From Acanthosepion pharaonis (Eukaryota > Mollusca > Cephalopoda > Sepiida > Sepiidae): a stretch of 64,000 nt of DNA. The notes beneath the pieces were generated by a model. It did not search any database, was not told the DNA's origin, and worked only from the letters and a program-made list of their open reading frames with translations. Every line of letters begins with the position of its first letter. Within the stretch, counting starts at the first letter, position 1. Both the position numbers and the translations under genes were made by a program. Below are positions 35,500 to 47,720 of the stretch, piece by piece. The stretch is taken from the NCBI GenBank assembly GCA_903632075.3, contig CAHIKZ030002622.1, forward strand, positions 1,316,001 to 1,380,000, in the 5' to 3' direction.

Positions 35500-35504
<5 letters not shown>
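34893..35504. other. Spacer with (GT)n-like tracts
   Basis: GTGTGTATGT-type low complexity at 34919-35000 and no recognisable gene. Open frames at 34960-35175 and 35176-35400 have no family resemblance. Confidence 0.4.
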
Positions 35505-35541
<37 letters not shown>

Positions 35542-35890
35542 CAAAATCTTGGGGAAAAAGATTGAATAAATAGATATTAAAAAAGTAATTTCTTAGTTAT
35601 GTGTCCAAGATCCTTCTTGGTTTTGGTCATTGGTTTCAGTATTTTATCAAATCTCAGACTGGAGTAGAGCAATTTCAGAAAGCAAAAGCAGATATCATCA
35701 TTGCTCAGAAGAACACCATTTAGACAAAACTACATCTGGCAGCAAGGCCTCTGAATGGCAGGTTTTGAGGAGCATGGAACCACCTCTTAATTGCTGTTGT
35801 ACCCAGCTCTACCCTGACCCATTGTGGTAGTACCTGTTAGGGTCCCAACTATGAGCAAATAGTGAACCTCCAAACTTGGATCAAGAAAAT
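35505..35890 (+). repeat. (TA)n and repeat F copy 2
   Basis: (TA)n at 35505-35538. Repeat F at 35735-35890: GGAACCACCTCTTAATTGCT, ACCCTGACCCATTGTGGTAG. Confidence 0.75.
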
Positions 35891-36329
35891 GTAAGTATAG
35901 ATTTAAAAAATAAATTACCAGCAACAGATTTTTGTAAAAAGAAAAAAAAATTACTCATGCTCCTAAAAAAAATCTCAGTATTAAATGAACCATAAGGAGT
36001 TGATATGCTGTTAAACAAACAAACAAATATCCCTTAGAACTTAGCATGTCTCTAGGTTATGTATGGGTCTAAGTGGTATCATGGCAAGTTCAACGAGATT
36101 AAAACAGCCATTGAAATTCCCCTATCACATTGTTAAATATTTGATCTTAGCAACTTTAATAAAATATCGCAATAACGATCATAAATATGAATGCTGGTTG
36201 TTATTTTAAGAAATGGGTACAAATAAAAAGATTTGAAATTGACAACTTTTCCATTTCATTGATACAGATGTTAATTACTTTTATTTTCCCTTCTTTCTTT
36301 CTTTCTTTTTTACTTTCATTTTCTCACTG

Positions 36330-36475
36330 AAACCAAGTAGTGTCTCTGATAGATTTATACCTCCCCAAGGGTATTTGTGCATAAGTGAATGTAATGGACA
36401 CAACTGGAATTTGAACTCAGCTCTCTGATTTCTCACTGTGAGCAACTATTAATTAAACCACCTGCACACTCACTT
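36330..36475 (-). mobile_element. tRNA-derived SINE fragment
   Basis: CCCCAAGGGTATTTGTGCAT, then GGAATTTGAACTCAGCTCTC (B-box side on -) and AAACCACCTGCACAC. Confidence 0.6.
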
Positions 36476-36489
36476 CTTGAACAGGAGAC

Positions 36490-38000
36490 AGTGTAGTAAT
36501 AGTATTGTGTTGTATGTGACACATGATTCACTGGGGACAAAGAAGTCCCCTGGAAGGGAAAAGATATACATCATGCCCATACAACATCCTGTGATTAAAT
36601 ATTAAAAAAAGAGAGAGCGAGTTTGTGCTTTTCTCTTTTAACATGCTTTATACAATGCCACCTAGTGTAAGTTAGAAGAAGTGTCCCTAGCAGATAAGGT
36701 GTAATAATCTCACAGGACTGCAGAAGCCGTCAGTTAAGTTGGTGCTAAAATGTTTGAATACCAACCAGAAATTTGTACAAGGCCCAGGATCCTATCAAGG
36801 TAGAACCTTACAGAGTAAGAGCTAAGGATCACTGTTTATGCAGATACCTGGGGAAAATAACAGTTAACTCTATACTTGAAGAGGTTAAGATTGTCGTGAT
36901 CAGGGAAGCATCCTCTTGAGAGTCGGTTCTACAAAGTAGCAGTTCATGGGAAGAATCTGTTCAAGTGGTATTAAATCTCACCAGTGCAATATAAAGGAAA
37001 TGAGGGTGGTTTGCTATAAAGTGTGTGGCATAGCAGGTCTTAGCTGTGATGGTTAGATCTAGTGGAAGTAAGGAATGTAGTTAGTCTGAACATTTTCCAT
37101 GGAAATAGTGTATAGTGAAGTGCGTGTATTCTATGAGAAAATGTGGTGTTTTACCAAACAAAAGGGCATGTATTCCATATGAATGCTGAAGATGGAATAT
37201 TTGAATTAAAAAACAAGACCGTTGCAGGAGTCACTACAAAAGTGTTTTGATATGCAAAATACTGAACATCCTCTCCCAGCTGTCGATGAATGGAAAAAAA
37301 TGTTCGGCCGATAAAAGCAGTTGGTGTTCTCAAATTGGGGAGTAAGAATTTGGGTATTTTGCCTACTGCATTTGTTGGAGAGTGAGTTATTTTTCTGACT
37401 GGTCACACGGATTGTGATTTGTCAGATAGTACCGGCAAATCAAGTTTTCAGCATTTCTTTCTGCCCCCAATATTTGAGTCTGTACTTACAGTGATTTTTC
37501 TTTGTGTTGCGGAAGTAATCTGCGACAAATACTTCCTTTGCTTTCAGAACGCTTACATAGTGTTAGAGCATCGATAGGCTTGCAGTGTTTCACCTGTAGG
37601 AAAGTTGTAGGGTGGAAAATAATTCATCACCCACAGGGCCGCATAGATGAAAAATGATATCAAATGGAGAATTTCAAGTTAATTTTATAGCATTTGAAGT
37701 TATGTAGTGATGATTTTCTTTTGAAATGATTGGTCTCTATTATATACTACTGTGATGTGAAGACCAAACAGTAGCTCATATAGTAGGGACTCTTAGGTTA
37801 TCCACAGATGAAAAAGTTCAAGATCAATCTCAGCAAGAAAGGGCATGGCCATGGTTTTTAGGAAAAGAATAGTGTTTTCATGACTGACCATCTTCAGAAC
37901 GGCCAAACAGCTAATGCAGAATACTACTCTGCTGTTACATATATCCACTACAGCCAATCATCTGTATGTGCTGCTGTAACATAAACTCACTACATTATAT
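36490..38000. other. Less AT-rich block, origin unknown
   Basis: Base composition differs from the neighbours (more G and C). Two overlapping - strand frames (37151-37406) share a region, but neither looks like a known protein. No splice-bounded exon recognised. It could be an old transposon or a transcript without coding capacity. Confidence 0.35.
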
Positions 38001-38004
38001 TTAG

Positions 38005-38420
38005 GTACCTCCACTAATTTGGTATACATAAGGTTTAAAATGAATTTTAAAAAATGCAAACAACTTTCTTGAAGTTTTCATTTTAGCTTTAATTGAAAGC
38101 TAAAGGATTTAAAATTTACTATTTTCAGTAAGCGAAATACTCTGTGATCTATTTCAAACAGAAATGATATTGATCGGAATTGATTTTTTTTTCATTAAAA
38201 TAAATCAAAATGGTCATTTTTGACACATTTGTAAACAAAAGTTAATTCTCAGTTTTAAAAATCTTGCAAAAATAAAATATCTATTTCTGAAACATTTGAG
38301 GAAAATTAACAAATCTAAAGTTAAATTAATCTGAGACAAATATTACTTATAGTAAAAATGTTGTATACAAACATTTCCTAACTCTGAGGTCTTTTTTCTG
38401 ATATGTTAATCGATTTATTA
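38005..38420 (+). repeat. Family K fragment
   Basis: GGTACCTCCAC, then TTTTAGCTTTAATTGAAAGC, TAAAGGATT and AAAGTTAATTCTCAGTTTTA, as at 45139-45480 and 47285-47720. Confidence 0.75.
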
Positions 38421-38689
38421 ACATCCTCTTGACAGCTGAATGTGTTCATAGTTAAATATGGTGGAGCAGACAATAAAGTTTGAGGGGTTTTTTTTTGCCA
38501 TAACCCTTAAAATCTTTAAATGCTAGATTTATCGGTTTGTACGTCCATACTTCAGAAATTCTGCAAGTAATCACATACAAAAACAAATCAAAATTCTTTT
38601 AGAAATATTCAGGGTTGTCAGATTATAAGCTTTCCAACATATGATTAGTAAATATAGTTTTACTTAACAATATTTTCTAAGAGTTATCT

Positions 38690-39110
38690 CATTGAAAATG
38701 AATTTTAAAAGATTGCTGAAAAAACAGCATAGTATGATGAAAAAAGACCTCAAACTTAAAAACAAAGTTTTATCATCAAAATGTTTATGTTATTATTAAG
38801 AGGAAAAACTAAAGTATTCTTTTATTAAATTTTTTAATCATTTCTAGCATGTTCGAAATTTTGGTTAAAAATCTTGTTTTTTTTTTATATCAGCAGTTGA
38901 GGTAATATTTATGATCAGTGTTTTTGCATGTTTTTTCTAAGTGAAAATCATTGATTTGGAAATTCTTGCAAAAATCAAATAATTGTCAGATTTTAATGAA
39001 ACTTTCAGGACTTATTTACAAATGAATGAAATTATTTTTGAAATTTCTTTTTTAGAAAATCTTGGTAAAAAATATTTGTTTTTACATATGTTACCCCCAC
39101 CACCCACTTT
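38690..39110 (-). repeat. Family K fragment, reverse
   Basis: AACAAAGTTTTATCATCAAA, TTTCTAGCATGTTCGAAATT, TTCAGGACTTATTTACAAAT and AAAATCTTGGTAAAAAATA are the reverse of modules at 44750-45080. Together with 38005-38420 this places two K pieces in opposite orientation. Confidence 0.75.
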
Positions 39111-39261
39111 TAGAGAAAGTAATGGATTTTTATTAACCTGACAGAAAGTTTTCTTTGTTTATGCTTGGATATGAAATTGTATAAATACAAAAACTTTTGG
39201 GAGATTGATGATGAGAGAAGTTTTCACAAAGATACAATTCAGCCTTGTCTGACAAATTAGT

Positions 39262-39365
39262 TCTCTCTAGCTGAGTTGGTCAGAGCCTATCAGATTTAAT
39301 GATAGCTCCCTTTGCCCAGAGGGACACAAATTCAATTCCTGTCAGAGAGTGTAAATTTATCTTTA
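39262..39365 (+). mobile_element. tRNA-derived SINE head
   Basis: A box TAGCTGAGTTGGT (consensus) near 39269 and B-box-like AAATTCAATTCC near 39328, about 60 bases apart. The intervening sequence does not fold into a cloverleaf by eye, so it is a SINE head or tRNA relic rather than a working tRNA gene. Confidence 0.6.
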
Positions 39366-39793
39366 ATAAGATTTCTTTAACATTGTGACAAAAATAAATA
39401 AATCTACCATTTAATAAATAAACTGAGTGTCTACTTAAATCTAAGCATCCACCAAAAATAACGCGATAAAAAAATTGTCTTAATAAAAAAAAAATTCAAT
39501 TCCCTGCAAAATTGTAAAATACATATAGTACAGTTGTTTGCTGAGAAAGTAAGTTTTCTGGGAGGATGAAATCAAGAAGTTGACTGAAAGATTTTGGAAT
39601 AGAACAAAATGGTAAATATGTTGTATAGTCTGGGGATTCATTCACATCATATCAGCAAAAATTATCTTTGTGTTCACAGAGATAAAAACATACTTGACAG
39701 GAAATAAAACATACAGAAATAGCAGGAAAGCATGGTAGATTGTACGTTAATTTCATACAATTTATTTATATTTTTCTTGTCTGTATTTTTTAG

Positions 39794-40001
39794 GTAACAA
39801 TTGTTTTATGGTACATGTAATGAGAGAAAGAAGTTACTTCATATTATTACACACCATATCACAAAGGGAAGTCAGACATGTGTTGCCTGTACCAAGAGAT
39901 TGAATTTAATATCTTTTGGCAGGATGTCTGTATTTCCGACAGGAACACTTTTTGTTGCATGCTGGAAGTATTTTTATTATCTTTATTTTTATTTAATTTA
40001 A
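39794..40001 (+). pseudogene. Possible broken Ly6-like terminal exon
   Basis: A strong acceptor (TGTATTTTTTAG) ends at 39793. In phase 1, as in the Ly6-like gene, the first codons read (x)-N-N-C-F. A shift of one frame then leads into 39801-40001, which contains GTCNERKK, GSQTCVACTKRLN and a hydrophobic end (GTLFVACWKYFYYLYFYLI). The layout of Cys-x2-Cys, a Lys-x-Leu-Asn end and a hydrophobic tail resembles the last exon of an LU gene in which one Cys and the frame are lost. No partner exons were recognised nearby. Tentative. Confidence 0.3.
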
Positions 40002-40087
40002 TTTAAAAAAAAGTTTAAATATTGTTTTATTTTATTTTATTTATAATTTTCATTATTATTATTCTATATTTTATTCTTATTTATTTA

Positions 40088-40437
40088 TAATAATAATAAT
40101 AATAATAATAATAAAGTTAATTTTAAAAAAATCTTTATTTTTATGCAATAAATTGAATGACGTTTTTGGTTAAGCAATATTGTTTCTCTATTCCTGTAAC
40201 TCTCAATATTGCTTGAACACAAGCCATTGGTAACAGCAATGGTAATAGCAATAATAATAGTAATGGTGAAATTAATGCTTTTGTAGTTGATTGGTAAATA
40301 GGACTGTACCTATTTGCATATGTTAAGTAGAAGAGATATAAAGTCTACAGTAAATTAAGAGACAGACAGAAGTTGATTACTAATCATGTGTCATAGAACA
40401 ATACAATACAATACAATACAATACAATACAATACAAT
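40088..40437. repeat. (TAA)n and (ACAAT)n microsatellites
   Basis: (TAA)9 at about 40088-40114 and a pentanucleotide (ACAAT)8 at about 40397-40437. Confidence 0.95.
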
Positions 40438-41489
40438 AGTTTTCATATAGAAAACATTCAGCATTCATTGACCAAACAGTTAAAACTGTTGGTTAAAATT
40501 TATAAAATTTATAAGAAATAAACCCTATTTCCAACACAATTATACATACACACATATGTACCATATTAAAACACATCAAAAGTTTATTTTCTACCCAATA
40601 ACAGACAATATTACAAACAAAAAAGATTCCACCATTTAAATTAAGATGTCTATTGATTAAAAATTAACGTCATCATAAGAAATATTTGACCAATCGAAGA
40701 AAACTAAAACCCTTTTTTTTCTCAAATCTACTTTTGGAAAAAATTTCTTATAAAAAAAATCAACAGATTTCAACTTTCACAGATCAGAGAAGTGACTGTC
40801 TCAACTGCCGGCATTGGGTTAAAAAATGTCTGCTACTTCAAACAAATCAGCTACAATAACAGCATGGATGGCTGATTGGCAATTTCAAATGAAATTTCTC
40901 CGACAACAATAACAACAATGACAGTCAGTGAATCTTTGCTAATGATAAAAGCTTATTGCTGTTGACAATAGATATATGTATTTACCTGATGCAAAGCGTC
41001 TGAGATTTCTAGCCTGCCAAACTACCATTTACAAGAGGTCAAAGGTGCATGCGTGATATTGAGACTTTTTATAAACATCGGTCATTTGCATATGAGGAAG
41101 ACCACCCATTTTAAAAGGCGGCATACAATTATGGTAGAGGGCAGAGAGAAATTGGAAGTGGAGACAAGATTTTTTTTTTTTTTTGTAAAGACTGCTATTC
41201 GTTAATATGACTAAAGAAACTAAGTAACAACCAACTATTTAAAAGTCATTTCTAAACTACAGATTTTTCTGTGTACTAACTACCCAAAGACTTCAATTCA
41301 ACTAAAGACTGCTTTTAATACTTTTTAATTCTTTCAAATTCATGCATATATGTTTGTAAATACAAACAATTTATTTAACAGGCATACCATGTTTTCTTTA
41401 TTTTTATTTTATTATTGTTTGGAATTCAGACATTCAGATTTGTAATATAAATAATACATAAAAAAAATGGATGACTGAATTTACTACTG
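40438..41489. other. AT-rich sequence, nothing recognised
   Basis: No exon or shared repeat recognised. Confidence 0.4.
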
Positions 41490-42080
41490 AATTTCTTACA
41501 AATCTCTCTCTTAAAATAGTCTTTCAGGAATATAGTCTTCTCAATTTCACAGTCATAAATCTTTCCAGTATAGATGGAAGTATCCTTCCTAAACTTTTGT
41601 TTCAAGTTGGGTGGTAAGGCAAAATCTTAATTATGTCATTATTTTCCATTCTAGTTACATATGCCAAACAAGTTTTTTTTATTTATTTTTTTAAGTATAT
41701 ATATTTTGTTATTACTTAGGCAATTGCACACTTATTTTATTTAAGCATTATCCAATACCCCAAACAATATATATATAAAAAAAAACTGCTACCCTGTATA
41801 ACAGTTATAAGACTTCTTGGAATATTTTGTTTTTCTTTTCAGTTGCCTCTTCAACTGTTCTCAGAAGTTAAATGAAACAATTGCCCTCAGCCAAAAATGT
41901 TTATCCATAAGGGGAACAACCCTTGATAAACATGACCTTTTAACAATAATGTCACATATGAAACACCATACTTAAAGAACATTTAGACTCACAAAAATTT
42001 TTTAAATCATTTTAAAAATTTCTGGTGTAATGATTTGTATTAAACTTTTTAATTTTTACTTAGTAAATATAGCCTTTAGC
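41490..42080 (+). repeat. Family K unit, left part
   Basis: 41820-42080 matches 46230-46480: TTTTTCTTTTCAGTTGCCT, AAATGAAACAATTGCC, AACAACCCTTGA and TGTAATGATTTGTATTAA. 41500-41680 matches 43340-43480. Confidence 0.7.
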
Positions 42081-43165
42081 ATTCTGTTACCACTTTATTG
42101 TGTTATTTTGTACAAACTAAACACCAAAGTGGATCACACAAGTCTTGAATAATTCTCCAATTCCTGTTTGGCTAATATATGTGAAAAACATTACAACATC
42201 TAATTTACTGCCAAAATTTGGTTATGTGTTTGTGAGCCTATCACGTGATTCACATTACTTGTAAATATTTGGACACATCTTCAACTTTTCCTCTTGTTTT
42301 CTCTCATCTGCAAGCGATGTAAGCTTTGTGGAAAAATTGCATTTTTGTCCCTTAGGGGGGAACGCTATGAAATGTCATGACACGCACACGCACACACACA
42401 TATCTGTTCACTCTTTCAATCACAAGGACACAGAAACTTATCAACTTCTAACAGTGAGATTTTCATCAGCAAACAACATGCCATCCAAGAGAATACAACT
42501 TTCGACTCTTATCAATTTTTTACCAGTGAGAAATTTTACGTCAAATCTCAGCTTCCCAGAACACATTCACTCAATTCATCTCAACCAATGTCATTCCTCT
42601 ACGGTGAACGAATTTGAGCGGCAAAATACTTCAATATATTTATGCTGACTTTCAACTTGGAGATATTAAACTAAAACCTACATTTTTAGTACCAAATACA
42701 ACTTCTCGATTTTCAAGCAAAGCCTACAATTTTCCCCACTCAACAAGTTTCTTTGAACTCATCTTAAGCAGTTCAAGGTAAATAACTCCTGCTATATTTA
42801 AACATTGTTCTTTCAACTATAGAAACACATAACATTGTGAGTAACAAACTGTTCAATTCTCTTACAAGTAACTACATCTTACTAAAGTTCTCCAAACTCA
42901 CACACTTTTATTACACACCACAGTTTTATCATAGGAACATTTTCCTCACTCAAAATTCCAAGAACAAGTAAATTTCAGCATTTCAAACACAACTGAATTA
43001 CTGTCTGTACAATTTGTTATGCATATATAAATTTCATTTACTTATGCAATTTTTCTTTCTTGAATGTTATTTTTCTTGTTTGCTTATTCCTTGTTAGTAC
43101 ATTTGTAAAGTAAAAAAAAAAAATAGTATGGGTTGGTTCAAGGTCGTTCAACCCGCAACAAGTCA
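42081..43165. mobile_element. Insertion of about 1.1 kb within a family K unit
   Basis: In the sister unit the text AAATATAGTCTTCACTTAAT runs on without a break (46477-46497). Here CTTAGTAAATATAG (42059-42072) and CATCACTTAATAACTTAATA (43163 on) are separated by about 1.1 kb of unrelated sequence, including the 42328-42648 open frame. Class and target duplication not determined. Confidence 0.5.
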
Positions 43166-43490
43166 TCACTTAATAACTTAATACACCAACTTTGACGATG
43201 TTTGGAAGAATTTTTTTAAATATTTTTGAAACTTTATAAATTAAAAATAAAAATACAAACAATTCTTGTAAAAATTCATTATTCATTGAAAAAATTTTTT
43301 TCTTCAGATTAATGTCCTTAATATATAATTTTTCCTACAAATCTCTCTCTTAAAATAGTCTTAAAATAGTATAGATGGAAGTTTCTTTCCTAAACTTTTG
43401 TTCCAAGTTGGGTGGTAAGTCAGACTCTTAATTATGACATTATTTTCCATTCTATTTACATGTGCTAAACAGTTTTTTTTATATTTATTT
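43166..43490 (+). repeat. Family K unit, continuation
   Basis: AACTTTGACGATGTTTGGAA, ACAAACAATTCTTG and AAAATTCATTATTCATTGAA match 46502-46620. The stretch 43370-43480 duplicates 41570-41680. Confidence 0.7.
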
Positions 43491-43767
43491 TTTTAGTGTG
43501 AAAGTGTTTGAGCAATAATGTGGTTTTTGTTATTTGGTAAACTTAATGTTTTCAAGGGAAATTCAATAAAATATTAACCATTAACAGTAAAGAAATAGAC
43601 ATTTTGCGGTTGAATAATGTTTTAATTTTGGTATGTAGAAATAAATAAAATATTTAATTTGCATTTTATCTATCTCTACATTTTTTTTTCACAAAAAAGT
43701 AGTATTATCCTTATGAGGACCTGTGAAATACTGGTCAAACTCAAGGTGAGCAGTTGTTTACAAAACT

Positions 43768-43857
43768 ATGGCGTCGATTCCACTTCACCACGTGAAACAA
43801 GAATTCTGTACAACTCGACCGTCGTACCGAGAAGGACGAGAGCCTAAAGCTGTCAAG
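43768..43857 (+). CDS. RBM48: RBM48, coding exon 1
   Basis: ATG at 43768 opens 30 codons: a short variable start (MASIPLHHVKQEFC) and then RPSYREGREPKAVK, which matches the conserved R.YREGR.P.AVKVYT segment at the N-terminus of animal RBM48. The exon ends at AAG|GTAATA (donor GT at 43858) in phase 0. Joining to 52276 restores AVK-VYTV without a gap, which settles both boundaries. RBM48 is an RRM protein reported to act with ARMC7 in the minor spliceosome, which removes U12-type introns in the nucleus. This intron has an ordinary GT start and is not U12-type. The first intron (43858-52275) is 8.4 kb and filled with repeats. Confidence 0.9.
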
Positions 43858-44269
43858 GTAATAAAGTGACAATCATACCAACAATGCCTAAAAATCAGTT
43901 TGTACATTAATAAAGATTTTATTAATATGGCATTCCGTACTTGGTATCAGTTTACTTTCTTTTTGTTATTTTCATTTTCGATTCAAAAATTAATTTTTCG
44001 ATGTCTATTTTATTTAAATTATTCTTTGTTTATGATAACAATATATAAAAAATCTCAGTCTTATGCTAATAATTTCTGTGTGACTTTAACTAAAAAGTGA
44101 ATAGCATGGTTGAAAAGATAGAATTAGTAAGTCGCTTTAGTTTAAAAAGGTGTGTAGGGGCAAAATGGGTTTCTTGTTAATTTAAAAAAAATCGGACCCA
44201 TGATCTTCTTGGTTGTTAGCAAAAACAAACACGAAAATTTAAACAGTTTGATTAAAGAAATGTCAGTGA

Positions 44270-44303
44270 TTATTGTACGTATGACAATTCATACGTACAA
44301 TAA
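44270..44303. repeat. Perfect 14-bp stem hairpin
   Basis: TTATTGTACGTATG at 44270-44283 and its exact complement at 44290-44303 around ACAATT. It lies in RBM48 intron 1. Confidence 0.9.
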
Positions 44304-44679
44304 TAGTAAGATAATAAATGAAATGAAATCTCTGATCCACACTAAGTGTCGTTTGTTTACGTACTTTGCCTTGTTAATATTTTTTGCAAGCTGTTTCTAT
44401 CATTCTCTTTAAAAAAAATCAAATTACAATAATTTCGCCCAAAAACTTAATCTTTAAAAATAAATGCTTCGGGTAAATATTTTTTTATGTGTTGGATTTT
44501 TTAAAATTCCAGTCTGGTTCGTTGCATATTCATTTCCACGCAAATACCATTGAGAAAAACTAAACTAAAAATGAATCCATTTCCAGTTATGGGATAACAT
44601 CATAAATTAGTTAGGACTTGTTTTGTATTTGGAACAAATCATTGTTATTCTTAAAAAAAGAAAAAAAAGAGTTGTTAGT

Positions 44680-45540
44680 TAATGCAGCAATTTATCGAAA
44701 TTTCATGAAAAGTTCATGTAGGGGGTAACTAAATAAATAAAAATATTTTCTACCAAGATTTTCTTTAAAAAATACTTTTTTTTTTATCCATTTGTGAATA
44801 AGTCCTGAAAGTTTCATTAAAATCCGACAATTATTTTATTTTTGCAAGAATTTTCAAATCAATGTATATTGTATTTTTCACCTGAGAGGAGAAAAAAAAA
44901 TAAAATAACGCGCTAAAAACTAGTAAATATTACGCGACCGCTGACATAAAAAAACAAACAAACAAATCCCCAACATTTTGAACGTGCTAGAAAGGATCAA
45001 AAATTTTAATAAAATAATAAAAAATACTTTGGTCTTTCCTCATAAACATTTTTACGATAAAACTTTGTTTTTATTAAGTTTGGGGTCTTTTCTAATCATG
45101 CTAATGAGCAATGCTGTTTTTTCACCGAACAAGTGAAGGTACCTAAATCTCCAATAATTCTGTATACCTAAAGTAAATGAATTTTCATAAATGAAAAATC
45201 TTTCTTGAGGCTTTCATTTTCGCTTTGATTGAAAGCTAAAGGATTAAAAATTTTCTAATTCCAGAAAGCAAAATACTAGTGTATTTCAAATAGAAATTAG
45301 ATTAATTTTTAGTCAATTCATGTTTTAAAAAAAAAAACAATCGAAACGGCTATATAAACAAAAGTTAATTCCCAGTTTTAAAAATTTTGCAAAACTAAAT
45401 GTCTGAAACGTTATTTGCGGAAAATTAGCAAATTTAAAGTTAAATTACTCTGTTATGAAACAAATATTACTTTCTTTAACTTACTTATAGCATATGTTGT
45501 ATACAAGCATTTCTTAACCATGGGGTTTTGTTATTCTCAC
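44680..45540 (+). repeat. Family K unit
   Basis: Module order: ACCAAGATTTTCTTTAAAAA, GTGAATAAGTCCTGAAAGTT, GAACGTGCTAGAAAGGATCA, CTTTGGTCTTTCCT, GGTACCTAAAT (45139), TTGATTGAAAGCTAAAGGAT, AAAGTTAATTCCCAGTTTTA. The same order recurs from 46900. Confidence 0.8.
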
Positions 45541-45804
45541 GTCTCCATCGACATTGAAAAAAATATGGTGGATGAAAATTGAAAACTGACAAATTTACGA
45601 ATTCTAAGTAAAAACGGTTTGTTTTTCTACCAGGTAAATTTTTCAAAATTAACAAAATATTTTAAGCAATTATCTAATATTTTATTGAATATTTTTTAGA
45701 TACTTAACCTTACGTTTGAAGATGATTTCTGAAAATAAAATTTAAAATATAAAAATTTCTTCATATGGCATTTTATTAATTATCCTATTTATTAAATTAG
45801 AAAT

Positions 45805-45981
45805 TTAATAACCGAGATAATATAATAAAATAATTTATTAATTATTATATTATCACAGTTATTACATTTTTAATTTAATAACTCAATAATAATTATATTA
45901 ATTATAATATCTCGGTTATTAACTTTTTAATTCAATAATTGAGAAAATGCAATGATAGAGACTAGTTACCTCTATCATTGC
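45805..45981. repeat. Two adjacent inverted repeats
   Basis: TTAATAACCGAGAT at 45805 pairs with ATCTCGGTTATTAA ending at 45922 (118-bp foldback). Next, GCAATGATAGAG (45949-45960) pairs exactly with CTCTATCATTGC (45970-45981). Confidence 0.85.
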
Positions 45982-46129
45982 CTGGTAACTCAGTAATTTG
46001 AAATTTTATTGCATTTATTATTAATTTATATTTTTACAATCTTAATTTTTCATTTTATGCTTTAGTTATATCCTGATGGTTATGAAATGTTCAGTTAAAG
46101 TTATTTTATTTATTAAATTTTTAATTTTA

Positions 46130-47720
46130 TTACTTATTTAAGAATAATCCAGTGCCTCTGAACAACATATGAAAAGAAATTGCTAGGATACAACACTTAT
46201 AAGTCTTTTCAGAATATTTTCCGGCCCTGAAAATGGCAGTTTTTCTTTTCAGTTGCCTTTTTAACCATCCTCACAAATTAAATGAAACAGTTGCCCACAG
46301 CCAAAAATGTAAGGGGGACAACCCTTGAAAATGTGGCCCTTTTAACAATAATGTTACTTTATGAAAAACAATACTTAGGGAAAAAAAAAGAACATTTAGA
46401 GACACAATTTTTACAAAAATAATTTTAATAATTTTTGGTGTGATGATTTGTATTAAGGTTTTCAATTTTCACTTAGTAAATATAGTCTTCACTTAATAAA
46501 CTAACTTTGACAATGTTTGGAAGAATTTTTAAAACATTTTTGAAATTTTATAAATTAAAAAGAAAAATGCAAACAATTCTTGCAAAAATTCATTATTCAT
46601 CGAAATTTTTTTTTTGTTTTCAGACTAATGTCCTTATTAAAAGCAATTAAAATCTGCTCCAAACCGTAAAATAAAAACAGCAATAAAAATAATTATTTAA
46701 TTAGATCTAATTAAATAATTATTTTTATTGCTGTTTTTATTTTAGGGAATTTGGTAAGAGTTTGGAAAAAAAATTGATTTTTTTACATGCTCCAGGGAGT
46801 TTTACTTTTTAACTAATAAAAAACATTTTTTTACCATTTGAAATTCTTGAAAATTTCACGAAATTAAGTAAGTAGTGGGTTTTTTTTAGCAGATGTTAAA
46901 AAAAAAAAAAAAAACGAATATTTCTTACCAAGATTTTCTTAAAAATAATAATTTTAAAAACAATTTTATTCATTTGTGAATAAGTCCTGAAAGTTCCATT
47001 AAAATCCGACTATTATTTGATTTTTGCAAGACTTTCCAAATTGTGTTATTTTTACCGGAAAATAAGTTTGAAAATATCCATTACCAAATCTTTTACATCG
47101 CTGACATTAAAAAAAAAAAAAAAAAAAACATGAAAATTTCGAACATGTTAGAAAGGAGTAAAAAATTAAAAAAATATAAAAACATACTTTGGTCTTTCCT
47201 AACAAATTTGGACAATAAAACTTTGTTTATATTAAGTTGGAGGCGTTTTTTTCATACTGTTTTTAGCAAAAAAAGTTGTACCTAAATTAATAAATTGCAG
47301 TCTCAAAATTTGTTTTATTGAAAGTTTTACCCCCGTTCAATTTTTCGATACCTAAGTTTTAAAATGAATTTTTAAAAATGAAAAAGCATTCTTAAAGATT
47401 TTATTTTAGCTTTAATTGAAAGCTAAAGGATTAAATTTATTATTTCCAGCAAGTAAAATATTCTGGTGTATTTCAGATAGAAATTACATAGATTGGAATG
47501 TCAAATATATGCTCGAGTTTTTTTTTTTTTTAAATTTCTTGAAAGCGGCCATTTTCTTAAATTTTAAGAAATTTGCAAACAAAAAAATTTTCGATTTTAA
47601 ACTTTTTCCTAAAATAAATTGTATATATTTTGACACGTCATTTGAGTAAAATTAAATTTAAAGTTAAATTAATCTGATTTGAAACAAACATTACTTACTT
47701 ATTACATAAAAAAATTATAT
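46130..47720 (+). repeat. Family K unit, next in tandem
   Basis: Continues the module order of the preceding unit; GGTACC-type junctions at 45139 and, diverged, near 47278 are about 2.14 kb apart. No coding capacity. Elements lie head to tail inside RBM48 intron 1. Confidence 0.75.
46667..46744. repeat. Perfect 78-bp palindrome
   Basis: The 39 bases 46667-46705 are exactly complementary in reverse to 46706-46744, with centre AGATCT and no loop. The outer ends are TAAAATAAAAACAGCAATAA and its complement. It lies inside a family K unit in RBM48 intron 1. Confidence 0.95.

Noticed and set aside
39262..39365. Functional tRNA gene
   Set aside because: A and B boxes are present, but no acceptor stem or cloverleaf could be drawn. 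A SINE head is more likely.
42328..42648. 106-codon protein gene
   Set aside because: Contains an (AC)n tract encoding a His-Thr run, no domain, and lies in an insertion absent from the sister repeat.
43659..43847. 62-codon frame overlapping RBM48 exon 1
   Set aside because: It is another frame of the same bases. The RBM48 frame matches the family and splices correctly.
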